Source: Plantactinospora mayteni
GTDB lineage: Bacteria > Actinomycetota > Actinomycetes > Mycobacteriales > Micromonosporaceae
Length of the DNA stretch: 64,000 bases
Direction: 5' to 3'
NCBI RefSeq assembly: GCF_016862935.1
Contig: NZ_BONX01000018.1
Span: 124,001 to 188,000 of the forward strand
Part shown: piece after piece, positions 1 through 7,945 of the stretch
Layout of the letters: every line of letters starts with the position of its first letter
How positions within the stretch are numbered: the first letter of the stretch is position 1
The notes under the pieces: model-generated
Seen by the model: the letters and a program-made list of their open reading frames with translations, nothing else
The model's database searches: none
Told to the model about the DNA's origin: nothing
Program-made: the position numbers and the translations under genes

Positions 1-441
1 GGCAGCTTCCGGGGCAGCACCGCGAAGATGACCGCCGGAGTCTGGCAGTCGTTCGGCCTGACCGGGCTGCGCGGGCTCGTCCTGATCCTGGTGGCCGGGG
101 CGCTCGGCTTCGGCCTGGCCTCGCTCGGCCGGCACACCGCGCTGGCCCTGGGCGGGGTGCTCGGGGTGATGGTGGTCGGACAGTTCGGCCTCGGCATCGT
201 ACTGGCGATGGCCCAGGTCAGGTTCATCGAGAGCTGGCTGCTGCCGACGTACCTGCTGGCCTGGATGGACAAGAAGGTCACCTTGCAGAACTGGGACGCC
301 TGCCAGGCGTCGTTCACCGGTGAGTGTCAACCGCTGACCAGGGACATCACCTGGCAGAACTCGTCGGTCCTGCTCGCCGTCGGGCTGGTGGTCGTACTCG
401 GCGGGGCGATCTGGTCGATGCGGCGCCGGGACATCACCTGA
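1..441 (+). CDS. ABC-2 type transporter permease, C-terminal part (5' end outside window)
   Basis: The reading frame is open from base 1, so the gene starts upstream of the window; only about the last 146 residues are visible. Three hydrophobic stretches, near visible residues 20-38, 42-70 and 123-142, and the short basic tail MRRRDIT resemble the end of ABC-2 family permeases. Between the last two helices lies an extracytoplasmic loop with two cysteines (NWDACQASFTGECQ). The family moves substrates with a separate ATPase subunit, presumably encoded upstream. The substrate cannot be told. A strong hairpin follows at 490-524. The family call is inference from topology and composition. Confidence 0.6.
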   Translation, partial: GSFRGSTAKMTAGVWQSFGLTGLRGLVLILVAGALGFGLASLGRHTALALGGVLGVMVVGQFGLGIVLAMAQVRFIESWLLPTYLLAWMDKKVTLQNWDACQASFTGECQPLTRDITWQNSSVLLAVGLVVVLGGAIWSMRRRDIT

Positions 442-489
442 CCTGTCTGCGGCGGCGAGTGACGGGGGTCGGGGCGGCGGGTTACGGGG

Positions 490-524
490 GTCGGGGGCGG
501 CGGCCGGGGGGCGCCGCCCCCGAC
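490..524 (+). terminator. Hairpin downstream of the ABC permease gene
   Basis: An 11-bp perfect inverted repeat (GTCGGGGGCGG at 490-500 and its complement at 514-524) encloses a 13-nt loop. It lies 48 nt after the stop codon. There is no U tract, as is common in high-GC actinomycetes. The rest of the gap 442-755 is non-coding; it holds a short direct repeat around 568-605 (CAACAGCGAGCC twice) and the ribosome binding site of the next gene. Confidence 0.5.
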
Positions 525-755
525 GGCCGCCGCGCCGGTCGGCATCCGTCTGACGGTGGTCGGCACTCCGCCCAGCAACAGCGAGCCTCCGCCCACCAAC
601 AGCGAGCCCTCACCGGAGTCACGGAGCCGGGCGGCCGTCCGGAGGTGACGGTTGTCGCCGGTCGCGCCCGATGCGGTCCTGGCCGGGCGTCGGTAGGCTG
701 GTGAACTGTTCGCAGGTCGTGCCGTGTCTACGGTGTCTACTACCGGAGGAGCGCC

Positions 756-1139
756 ATGAGGAACGCCTCTGCTCCGGCCGACGACGACGAGGCGGACGAC
801 ACCGCCGCCGGGCACGCCGAGACCGCCCACGTTCCGCAGCCGAGGCCCGCGCCCGGTGTCGAGTCGGAGGACGTACCCGGGATTCCCGCCCCGGCGCCAC
901 CGGCCGACCCGGCACTGTCCGAGCGGGAGCGCGAGATCCTGGCCTTCGAGCGGCGCTGGTGGAAGCATGCCGGCGCCAAGGAGCAGGCGATCCGGGACGC
1001 GTTCGACCTCTCCGCCACCCGCTACTACCAGCTCCTCAACGGACTGCTGGACAATCCGGCCGCACTGGAGGCCGAGCCGATGCTGGTCGCCCGGCTCCGC
1101 CGGCTGCGCGCGGCCCGCAGCCGCAACCGCCGCCGCTGA
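756..1139 (+). CDS. DUF3263 family small protein
   Basis: A 127-residue protein. The first 50 residues are acidic and proline/alanine-rich and probably disordered. Residues about 52-120 match the DUF3263 pattern: LSEREREILAFERRWWKH, then a helix-turn-helix-like stretch with LSATRYYQLLNGLLD. The family is confined to Actinobacteria and has no assigned biochemical role; the fold suggests nucleic-acid binding, which is inference. A clear ribosome binding site (GGAGGAG) lies 6 nt before the ATG. The gene stands alone and converges on the small membrane protein gene that follows. Confidence 0.75.
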   Translation: MRNASAPADDDEADDTAAGHAETAHVPQPRPAPGVESEDVPGIPAPAPPADPALSEREREILAFERRWWKHAGAKEQAIRDAFDLSATRYYQLLNGLLDNPAALEAEPMLVARLRRLRAARSRNRRR

Positions 1140-1155
1140 CCCCGCCTGGGTCCCG

Positions 1156-1368
1156 TTACTGCTCGTAGCCGCGCAGCCCGTTGCCGAGCGCGATGAAGGC
1201 CGGCGCCCACTCGCCGACGAAGATGCCCCAGCGGTCGGCCCGGTCGATCCCGGTGTACGCCAGCCGTCTCGACAGGCACCAGCTCAGGAACGACAGCCCG
1301 ATGCCGGCCGCGCCCGCCAGGTACATGTGCTCGGCCCGCAGGCCCATCCGGTGCAGGTGCTCCAACAT
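1156..1368 (-). CDS. Small membrane protein of unknown function
   Basis: A 70-residue product starting MLEHLHRMGLRAEH. One hydrophobic segment near residues 16-33 could cross the membrane, followed by a basic turn (SRRLAY) and a C-terminal half with aromatic and small residues. The frame stays open far upstream, but this ATG is preceded by GAGGGGGA at good spacing, which decides the start. No domain is recognised. It is separated by only 16 nt from the convergent DUF3263 gene. Confidence 0.5.
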   Translation of the reverse strand: MLEHLHRMGLRAEHMYLAGAAGIGLSFLSWCLSRRLAYTGIDRADRWGIFVGEWAPAFIALGNGLRGYEQ

Positions 1369-1643
1369 CTGCGCTTCCCCCTCGCGGTCGAGCCCCGCTA
1401 CCGACGCTACCGTCGGTAATCGTCGTCGGTCGGCGGGTTGCTCCGAACGGCCCCGGACCTCACCCGCACCGCGACCGCGCGCCGGGAGCGCCTGCCGGCG
1501 TTCCTGGCCCCACCCCGCCGACCGGTCACTGAAACTCTCCGAACCGTCGATTCCGGCCGGTCCGGGCGTCGATTCGCGGTAGACAGGAGAGGGAGAACCA
1601 CCCGTCGGAGCGCCGGGAGCCGCCGATGACACCGCCAGGCCGC

Positions 1644-1691
1644 CCGCACCCGCACCCGCACCCGCAGCCGGAGCCGGAGCCGGAGCCGGAG
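1644..1691. repeat. Hexanucleotide tandem repeat before the PP2C gene
   Basis: Eight perfect hexamers in a row: CCGCAC three times, CCGCAG once, CCGGAG four times. The last GGAG sits 8 nt before the ATG at 1700 and is the only ribosome binding site candidate for that gene, so repeat number could tune translation. The rest of 1369-1643 shows no gene and holds only the upstream regions of the two divergent genes. Confidence 0.8.
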
Positions 1692-1699
1692 CCGCGCCG

Positions 1700-2536
1700 A
1701 TGATGCGGGTCCGGTCGGCCTCGGCGCCCGCGCCGGGGCGGCTGGAGAACGAGGACCACGTGTTCCAGTACGGGGAGCTGGTCGGCGTACTCGACGGGGC
1801 GACGGTGCCGGACGGCTTCGACACCGGGTGCGTACACGGACCGGCCTGGTATGTCCGGCGGCTGGCGGCGCGGCTCGGCCTGGCCGCCGCTGACCGGCCC
1901 GCCGCCGCGCTGACCGGCAACCTCGCCGCGGCGATCCTGGCGGTACGCGCCGACCACGGCGGTACCTGCGACCTCGACCATCCCGGCACCCCGTCGGCTA
2001 CCGTCTGCCTGCTGCGGCACGGTGGCGATCACGTCGACTACCTGGTGCTCTGCGACAGCCCACTGGTACTCGACCTCGGCGAGCGGGTCCAAGTGATCTC
2101 CGACGAGCGGCTGCGCACGGCAATGGCCGACCTGCGGCAGAAGGCGACCACCGCCGCCCGGGTCGGTGGCGAGGCCGATCCGGCGACCCGGTTCCGCCGG
2201 GCGGTGGCGTTGCAGCGGGAGCAGATGAACCAGACCCACGGCTACTGGGTGGCCGCCGCCAACCCGGACGCGGCGTACCACGCGGTCGCCGGCAGCCTGC
2301 CGCTGCACGGCCCGGAGCGGGTCCGCCGGGCCGCGCTGCTCACCGACGGGGCCTCGGTCGCGGTCGAGCAGTTCGGTCTCTTCGACTGGCGTGGCCTGCT
2401 CGACCTGCTCAGCGAGGCCGGGCCGGGCGAGCTGATCCGCCGGGTTCGGCTGGTCGAGGCCGGCGACGGCCAGCGCCGCAGCGGCTTCAAGCGGCACGAC
2501 GACGCCACCGCCGCACTCTGCGAGTTCTGTGACTGA
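1700..2536 (+). CDS. PP2C-like Ser/Thr protein phosphatase domain protein
   Basis: A 278-residue protein with features of the metal-dependent PPM/PP2C phosphatases: RLENEDHV near residue 14 (the metal-binding E-D region), GVLDGAT near 30 (the D-G motif), TPSATVCLLR and YLVLCDSPLV in the middle, and a late LLTDGAS (the second D-G motif). Canonical PP2C phosphatases remove phosphate from Ser/Thr; this protein is a short divergent member and activity is inferred. Two adjacent ATG codons at 1700 and 1703 can serve as start; GGAG comes from the hexamer repeat just upstream. The next gene follows closely on the same strand and may share its transcript. Confidence 0.65.
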   Translation: MMRVRSASAPAPGRLENEDHVFQYGELVGVLDGATVPDGFDTGCVHGPAWYVRRLAARLGLAAADRPAAALTGNLAAAILAVRADHGGTCDLDHPGTPSATVCLLRHGGDHVDYLVLCDSPLVLDLGERVQVISDERLRTAMADLRQKATTAARVGGEADPATRFRRAVALQREQMNQTHGYWVAAANPDAAYHAVAGSLPLHGPERVRRAALLTDGASVAVEQFGLFDWRGLLDLLSEAGPGELIRRVRLVEAGDGQRRSGFKRHDDATAALCEFCD

Positions 2537-2548
2537 GCGCCGGCCCGG

Positions 2549-3193
2549 GTGGAAACCGGGTGGCGGCGGGCCTCGGGTACGGCGACGATCGGCATCGTGT
2601 CGATTCCCCTGCGGCAGGTCCGGGCCGGCTACACCGACGAGACGATCACGGTCTACCAGGCGTACTCGGCGGCGATCGTCGATCCGGCGCTGGCCGCCGG
2701 CCGGTTCGTGGCCCCGTTCAAGCGGGAGCGGATGACCTGGATCAAGCCGTCCTTCCGGTGGATGATGTACCGCTGCGGCTGGGCGGAGAAGCCCGGTCAG
2801 GAGCGGGTACTCGCGGTCGAGATCACCCGGGACGGCTTCGAGTGGGCGCTCGGCCGGGCCTGCCTGAGCCACTACGACCGGGACCGGTACCCGAGCCGGT
2901 CGGACTGGGCCGCGCGGCTGAAGACCAGCCCGGTACGCGTGCAGTGGGATCCGGAGCGCTCGCTCGACCTGGCACCGCTGCCGTACCGGTCGCTCCAGGT
3001 CGGGCTGAGCGGCCCGGCCGTCGCCCGGTACGTCGACGACTGGATCGTCGGCATCCGCGACGTCACCGCGACCGCACAGGCGATCCGGGCACACCTACGG
3101 GCCGGCGAGCGGGACGCCGCGACCGCACTGCTCCCCGCCGAGCACCCGTACCCGCTGCCGGAGCCGGTGGCGGCGGTCGTCGGCGCCTCCTGA
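2549..3193 (+). CDS. DUF4291 family protein
   Basis: A 214-residue protein matching DUF4291: IPLRQVRAGYTDETITVYQ near the N-terminus, AYSAAIVDPALAAGRF, FKRERMTWIKPSFRWMMYRC and a C-terminal W-I-V-G-I-x-D-V-T helix. The family is common in bacteria and fungi but its function is unknown. The GTG at 2549 gives the longest form. Family members usually begin just before the IPLRQ segment, so a GTG at 2597 is an equally good or better start; neither has a strong ribosome binding site. It begins 12 nt after the PP2C-like gene. Confidence 0.75.
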   Translation: METGWRRASGTATIGIVSIPLRQVRAGYTDETITVYQAYSAAIVDPALAAGRFVAPFKRERMTWIKPSFRWMMYRCGWAEKPGQERVLAVEITRDGFEWALGRACLSHYDRDRYPSRSDWAARLKTSPVRVQWDPERSLDLAPLPYRSLQVGLSGPAVARYVDDWIVGIRDVTATAQAIRAHLRAGERDAATALLPAEHPYPLPEPVAAVVGAS

Positions 3194-3461
3194 CCAGGCC
3201 GGCGCCGGCCGTGCCGTTCGGTGCGGCACCTTGGGGCCGGTTCGCCGGCCGGTATTGAACCTGCCGTCGCCGGTCCGCCGGCCGGCGTAGGTTGTGCCGG
3301 TTCGGTGCGGCACCCCGCAGTCGGGTCCGCCGGCCGGCGTCGGGGGCGGCACGACCAGCCAGGCGGTGAGGGGGTCGCCCGGTCGGGGCGGGATGGCCCG
3401 AACGGAGCGGGTCTGGCAAACGGGTGGACGTGGCGGCGGCGCGGCGAGAAGCATCGGGATC

Positions 3462-3980
3462 GTGACTCGTGAAGTACGGCTGACGCCGGTAGACGAGCAG
3501 AATCTCGAACCGCTGCTGTCGGTGGCGGTCGCCGAGACCGAGCCGGACGAGGTGATGCCGCCGGTCGAGGCGCCCGCTGGCTGGTCACAGGCCCGGCGCG
3601 ACGCGTTCCGCGAGTTCCACCGGGCGAACTTCGGCGGCCTGGACGGGCCGACCGGCAACCTGATGTACGCGATCGTCCAGGACGGCGACGTGGTGGGGAT
3701 GGCCCGGCTGGGCCGGCACGCCGAGCCGGGCACGCTGGAGACCGGGATGTGGCTCGGCAAGTCCACCCGGGGGCAGGGGATCGGGCTGATCGCACTGCGG
3801 CTGCTGCTCGCCGAGGCGGTCGACGCCGGCGCCCGGCGGGTGGTGGCCGAGACCCGGGCGGACAACCTGCCGGCGCTGAACCTGCTGAGCCGCTGCGGGG
3901 CGGTGCTGGGCGGCGACGGTACGGCGATCCGGGCGGAGATCCGGCTCGGTGTCAACGAGGACGTGGCCGGCGCCTGGTAG
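3462..3980 (+). CDS. GNAT family N-acetyltransferase
   Basis: A 172-residue single-domain GNAT enzyme expected to transfer an acetyl group from acetyl-CoA to an amine; substrate unknown. The acetyl-CoA binding segment STRGQGIGLIALRLLL (near residue 100) carries the Q/R-x-x-G-x-G/A pattern, followed by VVAETRADNLPALNLLSRCG, typical of the last strand and helix. The start is the GTG giving VTREVRLTPVD, where GNAT domains usually begin; the frame is open upstream to 3294, but the added residues look non-coding. The gap 3194-3461 holds GC-rich direct repeats and no gene. It converges with the TetR gene. Confidence 0.75.
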   Translation: MTREVRLTPVDEQNLEPLLSVAVAETEPDEVMPPVEAPAGWSQARRDAFREFHRANFGGLDGPTGNLMYAIVQDGDVVGMARLGRHAEPGTLETGMWLGKSTRGQGIGLIALRLLLAEAVDAGARRVVAETRADNLPALNLLSRCGAVLGGDGTAIRAEIRLGVNEDVAGAW

Positions 3981-4010
3981 ACCCGGGCAGCCGGGACCGT
4001 CGACCGCCGG

Positions 4011-4595
4011 TCAGCGGGGCGCGCCCGGCCGCAGCCCGGCGAAGATGATCGCCAGGGTACGTTCCCGCAGCTCAGCGTCCCAGCCACCGTTCAGGGCACC
4101 CTGGCAGGTACTGGCGAGCAGCGCCATCACCTCGGGCAGGCGTACCTGCCGGTCGACCGTCCCGGCGGCCTTGGCCTGGCGCAGCAGGCCGTGCACCGCC
4201 TCGCCCAGTACGTCGAGCAGCTCGGGGAGTTGGATCTCGACGCCGGTCCGGGCGAGCAGGTCGGCCACGGCCTTCTCGGTGGCGGCCTGCTCGACGGTCC
4301 GAGCGAAGAACGTGAACAGCCCGGTGCCGTCGCTGTTGTCGCCGCCCAGCGTCGCGGCCTCCTCGACCAGCCCGGCCAGTACGCCCTTCATGATCGCGGC
4401 GAGCAGGTCGTTCTTGGTCGGGAAGTGCCGGAAGACGGTACCGATGGCGACGCCGGCCCGGGCCGCGACCTCCTCGGTCGACGCCGCGACCCCGTACTCG
4501 GCGAACACCTCCTCGGCGGCGGCCAGGATCCGGACGCGGTTGCGCTGCGCGTCGGCGCGCAGCGGCCGGCCGGGGTCGGTTGTCCGGGACGTCAT
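4011..4595 (-). CDS. TetR family transcriptional regulator
   Basis: A 194-residue repressor-type protein. The N-terminal helix-turn-helix is clear: RVRILAAAEEVFAEYG, then ASTEEVAARAGVAIGTVFRHFPTKNDLLAA. The rest is a helical ligand-binding domain with no recognisable ligand. The ATG at 4595 is chosen because AAGGAGGG lies about 10 nt before it; an upstream TTG at 4616 would place that site inside the gene. It is transcribed away from the SnoaL-like gene, and the intergenic region carries a perfect palindrome at 4619-4632, so it most likely represses itself and that neighbour. Confidence 0.85.
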   Translation of the reverse strand: MTSRTTDPGRPLRADAQRNRVRILAAAEEVFAEYGVAASTEEVAARAGVAIGTVFRHFPTKNDLLAAIMKGVLAGLVEEAATLGGDNSDGTGLFTFFARTVEQAATEKAVADLLARTGVEIQLPELLDVLGEAVHGLLRQAKAAGTVDRQVRLPEVMALLASTCQGALNGGWDAELRERTLAIIFAGLRPGAPR

Positions 4596-4618
4596 GCGGG
4601 TCCGCCCTCCTTGCAAAG

Positions 4619-4632
4619 TGAGTCCAGACTCA
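4619..4632. promoter_or_regulatory. Probable TetR operator
   Basis: TGAGTC-CA-GACTCA is a perfect 6-bp inverted repeat with a 2-bp spacer between the divergent TetR and SnoaL-like genes. A weaker related repeat, GAGT-AGCC-ACTC at 4648-4659, lies 16 bp further, and both include ACTCATT. The spacer between the genes is AT-rich compared with its surroundings, as expected of a promoter region. Confidence 0.6.
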
Positions 4633-4684
4633 TTATCTTCCTAAGTCGAGTAGCCACTCATTTTATCTCGGAGGAGATTTTTCG

Positions 4685-5092
4685 ATGAGCGCACCCAGCG
4701 AAGCCTTCGCCCGGATCCGGGAACACTTCCTGGCCAACACGGCCGTCTTCGAGGAGGACCAGCTCGCCGAGGACGTGGTGGTGGAGATGCCCTTCGCCCC
4801 AGCCGGGCGGCCCAACCGGATCGAGGGCCGGCGGGAGTTCCTCGAATTCGCCGCCGCCGGTCGGGCCAACCTCCCGCTGCGGTTCGACGACTGCCGCAAC
4901 GTGGTGATCCACGAGACAGCCGACCCCGAGGTGATCGTCGTCGAGTACGAACTCGCCGCCACCGTGACCACCACCGGCGTCTCCGCCTCCGCCCCGTTCA
5001 TCGCGGTGCTCCGGGTCCGGGACGGCCTGGTGGCGCACTGGCGGGAATACCAGAACCCGGCCGCGCTCGCCCTGACGACCGGCCAGGGCTGA
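4685..5092 (+). CDS. SnoaL-like / NTF2-fold protein
   Basis: A 135-residue protein with the layout of small NTF2-like SnoaL domains: an N-terminal helix (PSEAFARIREHFLAN), a central GRREFLEFAAAGRANLPLRF segment, a strand pair VIVVEYELAATVTTTG, and the closing IAVLRVRDGLVAHWREYQNP, the most typical family signature. Members range from polyketide cyclases to simple ligand binders; no catalytic residue can be assigned. The ribosome binding site GGAGGAG is 8 nt before the ATG. It is divergent from the TetR gene and probably under its control, suggesting a role in handling the TetR ligand. Confidence 0.7.
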   Translation: MSAPSEAFARIREHFLANTAVFEEDQLAEDVVVEMPFAPAGRPNRIEGRREFLEFAAAGRANLPLRFDDCRNVVIHETADPEVIVVEYELAATVTTTGVSASAPFIAVLRVRDGLVAHWREYQNPAALALTTGQG

Positions 5093-5144
5093 CGCCCCAC
5101 CGACCAGACCCGAGCCACCGGGTGGACCCGAGACGGGAGCGGGC

Positions 5145-7412
5145 TCACCGCTGCGCGGCGTAGGCGGCCAGCCAGGCGACCTGGCCCGGATCCAGGGACG
5201 GCCGGACCCGGGCCCGGGCCGTCGCCACGTGCCCGGCGTGCACCGTGCTCGCCTCCAGCGACTCCCGCATCGCCGCGAGCGCCGCCTCCCGGACCAGCGC
5301 CGCACAGTCCGCGGCGGAGAACCCGGCCAACTCCTCGGCCAGCGCCGCCAACTCCACCTCCTCGGCCAGCGGCACCGACCGGGCCGCCGCCTTCAGGATC
5401 TCGGCCCGGGCGGCGGCGTCCGGCGGCGGTACGTAGACCAGCCGCTCCAGCCGGCCCGGTCGGAGCAGCGCCGGATCCACCAGATCGGGCCGGTTGGTGG
5501 CACCGACCACCACCACGTTGCGCAGCGCCTCCACCCCGTCCAGCTCGGTGAGCAGCGCCGCGACCACCCGGTCGGTGGTACCGCCGTCGGTGGCCTGGCC
5601 GCGTACCGGGGCCAGTGCGTCGACCTCGTCGAGGAAGACCAGGGTCGGTGCCGCCTCCCGGGCCCGGCGGAACAGCTCCCGGACCGCCCGCTCGCTCTCG
5701 CCCACCCACTTCGAGAGCAGCTCCGCGCCCTTCACCGACAGCACGTTCGCCCGCCCCGTACCGGCCAGCGCGGTGACCAGGAACGTCTTGCCGCAGCCCG
5801 GCGGGCCGTAGAGGAGTACGCCGCGCGGCGGCTGCACGCCGAGCCGGGCGAAGGTGTCCGGATAGTTCAGCGGCCAGAGCACCGACTCGGTCAGCACCTC
5901 CTTGACCTCGGCCATGTCGCCGACGTCGTCCAGGGTCACGTCGGCCAACTCCAGCACCGAGGACTCGGCCATCGAGGTCGGCCGGACCACCTCCAGCGCC
6001 GCCGAGAAGTCCGCCATCGCCACCGTCGGAGCGGTCGCCTCCTTCTGGCGCAGCGCGGCGCGTACCCCGGCCTCCCGGGTCAGCGCGGCCAGGTCGGCGG
6101 CGACGAATCCGGGCGTACGGGCGGCCACCTCGTCCAGCCGGACGTCCTCGGCCAGCGGCATCCCCCGGGTCAGCACCGTCAACTGCTCCCGGCGCAGCGC
6201 GGCGTCCGGCAGCGGGATCGCGATCTCCAACGAGAGCAGGTCGGGGGAGCGCAGTGCCGGGTCCACCGACTCGGGTCGGCTGGTCGTGCAGACCACGGCG
6301 GCTCCGGCGCGTACCGTCTCGGCGAGCAACTGCCGGAAGACCGTACCCAGCGGTCCGGGTGTGTCGCGCGGGGCCAGCGCCTCGACGTCGGAGACCAGCA
6401 GCACCGCGGGCGGCGCGTCCCGGACCGAGGCGGCGGCCTCGCGCAGCCGCCGGGCGGCGGCGTCGTTGGTCAGCGCGGCGATCTCGGGCGCCCAGATCGC
6501 GGCGAACCGCGCGCCCACCACCCGGGAGACCGCCCGGACCAGTGCCGACTTGCCGGACCCGGCCGGACCGGTCAGCAGTACGCCGAGCGAGACCGTCGTA
6601 CCCAGCCGGCCCAGCACCTCGCGGTGGTGGAAGCCGAGGTCCAGCAGCTCGGTCAGCTCCTCGGCCTGGGTGCGCAGCCCGGGCAGCTCGTCCAGCCCGG
6701 GGGCCGGATCCGGCACCGGCCCGGTCGCCGCCCCCGGGCTCGGGCCACCGGTCACCGCTCGCAGCTCGGCCACCGTCGTGCCGTGCGTGGCGTGGCCGTG
6801 CTGCCAGCCGACCACGCTGTCCATGGTCACCAGCACCGAATCGGTCCCGCCGTCGGCGCCGGTCGGCCCGGTCGGCCCAGTCGACCCGTTCGCGGACTCC
6901 GCCGAGGTGACCGTCAACAGGGTGCTGGTCCAGGCATAGCCGACGGTGTTCGCCAGGCTGCGCCGGGCCGCCTCGACCAGGGTCCGCACCGCCGCGTCCG
7001 GGAGTACGTCCTGGGGTAGCAGGGAGACGTCGTCACCGGTGGTCACCATCTTGCCGAGCAGCGCGAGGCGGAGCATCTCCGGCGAGACCACGGCGACGAT
7101 CTCCGGCGGCCCGGTCAACACCACCCGGCGGGCGGCCACCACCGGCGTCGGGGTGACGGTGACCTGGCTGCCGTCGCGTACCCCGAGGTTGCCGAGGACC
7201 AGGTCGTCGGCGTAGAGCAGGGCGCGGCTCGCCGACGGTTCCGCCCGGGCCACGATCCCGGCGGTGGTCCGCCGCCCGGTGAGCCGTACCGGAGCGCCGG
7301 GGTGCAGACCCAACGCGGTCAGTACCTCCGGATGCAGCCGGACGATGCCCCGGCGGGCGTCCAGCGCGGCCGGCCGCAGGCTGGCGGTGAGCGTGAGATC
7401 CCGACCCGTCAC
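5145..7412 (-). CDS. Cdc48/p97-like double AAA ATPase
   Basis: A 755-residue protein with an N-terminal double-psi barrel-like region (about 1-90) and two AAA modules. Module 2 is complete: GPPGCGKTFLV near residue 537, Walker B TLVFLDEVDALAP near 595, and ATNRPDLVDPALLRPGR with the arginine fingers. Module 1 has Walker A GPAGSGKSALV near 282, but its Walker B reads LLVSDVEALAP in place of IDEIDAIAP, and the arginine-finger segment reads RSPDLLSLE. It resembles the actinobacterial Cdc48-like proteins Msm0858 and Rv0435c, thought to remodel proteins. The start is uncertain: GTG at 7412 begins where the barrel begins; a TTG at 7439 is also in frame. It follows the conservon operon on the same strand with a 66-nt gap. 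Confidence 0.85.
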   Translation of the reverse strand: MTGRDLTLTASLRPAALDARRGIVRLHPEVLTALGLHPGAPVRLTGRRTTAGIVARAEPSASRALLYADDLVLGNLGVRDGSQVTVTPTPVVAARRVVLTGPPEIVAVVSPEMLRLALLGKMVTTGDDVSLLPQDVLPDAAVRTLVEAARRSLANTVGYAWTSTLLTVTSAESANGSTGPTGPTGADGGTDSVLVTMDSVVGWQHGHATHGTTVAELRAVTGGPSPGAATGPVPDPAPGLDELPGLRTQAEELTELLDLGFHHREVLGRLGTTVSLGVLLTGPAGSGKSALVRAVSRVVGARFAAIWAPEIAALTNDAAARRLREAAASVRDAPPAVLLVSDVEALAPRDTPGPLGTVFRQLLAETVRAGAAVVCTTSRPESVDPALRSPDLLSLEIAIPLPDAALRREQLTVLTRGMPLAEDVRLDEVAARTPGFVAADLAALTREAGVRAALRQKEATAPTVAMADFSAALEVVRPTSMAESSVLELADVTLDDVGDMAEVKEVLTESVLWPLNYPDTFARLGVQPPRGVLLYGPPGCGKTFLVTALAGTGRANVLSVKGAELLSKWVGESERAVRELFRRAREAAPTLVFLDEVDALAPVRGQATDGGTTDRVVAALLTELDGVEALRNVVVVGATNRPDLVDPALLRPGRLERLVYVPPPDAAARAEILKAAARSVPLAEEVELAALAEELAGFSAADCAALVREAALAAMRESLEASTVHAGHVATARARVRPSLDPGQVAWLAAYAAQR

Positions 7413-7478
7413 CGGCTGAGAGTACCGACCGGCAGCCAACCACCGGCACGCGACGAGTCCCCGGGTCGGTGGAATGTC

Positions 7479-7892
7479 TCAGCCGTGGTCGTCGGGGCCG
7501 AGCAGGGACGGGTCCCGCCGGATCAGGTCGGCGAGCCGGGCGGCGGCGTCCGGGGCCGGTGGGTCCTCCGGGGGCGCCCAGCTCGGCACCGTGCGTACCG
7601 ACATCGGCCAGGAATGCGGCGGCTGCCCGGCGGTCGGCAACGCCGGCTCGGCGGCGGGGCGTACGGTGACCTCCCCGTCCGACCAGGCCACGTGCATCGC
7701 CGAGATCTTCGGCCCATCGGCGACCCACATCGTGACCGCCACGTTCGGATATTGCGCGACGACCCGCTGGACCGCCTCGGTCACCTCGTCGACCGGTGAT
7801 CCGGCCCGGGCCGCCGCCTCCTGGGCCCGTCGTCGTTGCAGCGCCTCCCGGCGCTCCATCCGTGCCAGTGCGTCGTCCAGTTCGCCCCTCAT
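7479..7892 (-). CDS. Small unknown protein downstream of the conservon
   Basis: A 137-residue protein with no recognised domain. The N-terminal third is a charged helix (MRGELDDALARMERREAL, RRRAQEAAARAG) that could form a coiled coil. The middle, VAVTMWVADGPKISAMHVAWSDG, looks like a small beta sheet, and the C-terminal third is proline-rich. The ATG is preceded by GAAGGGTGA at suitable spacing. It lies 53 nt after cvnD on the same strand, so it is probably the last gene of the conservon transcript. Whether it joins the signalling pathway is unknown. Confidence 0.6.
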   Translation of the reverse strand: MRGELDDALARMERREALQRRRAQEAAARAGSPVDEVTEAVQRVVAQYPNVAVTMWVADGPKISAMHVAWSDGEVTVRPAAEPALPTAGQPPHSWPMSVRTVPSWAPPEDPPAPDAAARLADLIRRDPSLLGPDDHG

Positions 7893-7945
7893 CGTGTCAC
7901 CCTTCCCGGCCAACCGCCGACCCGTCGCGGCCGGACCGTCGCGGG

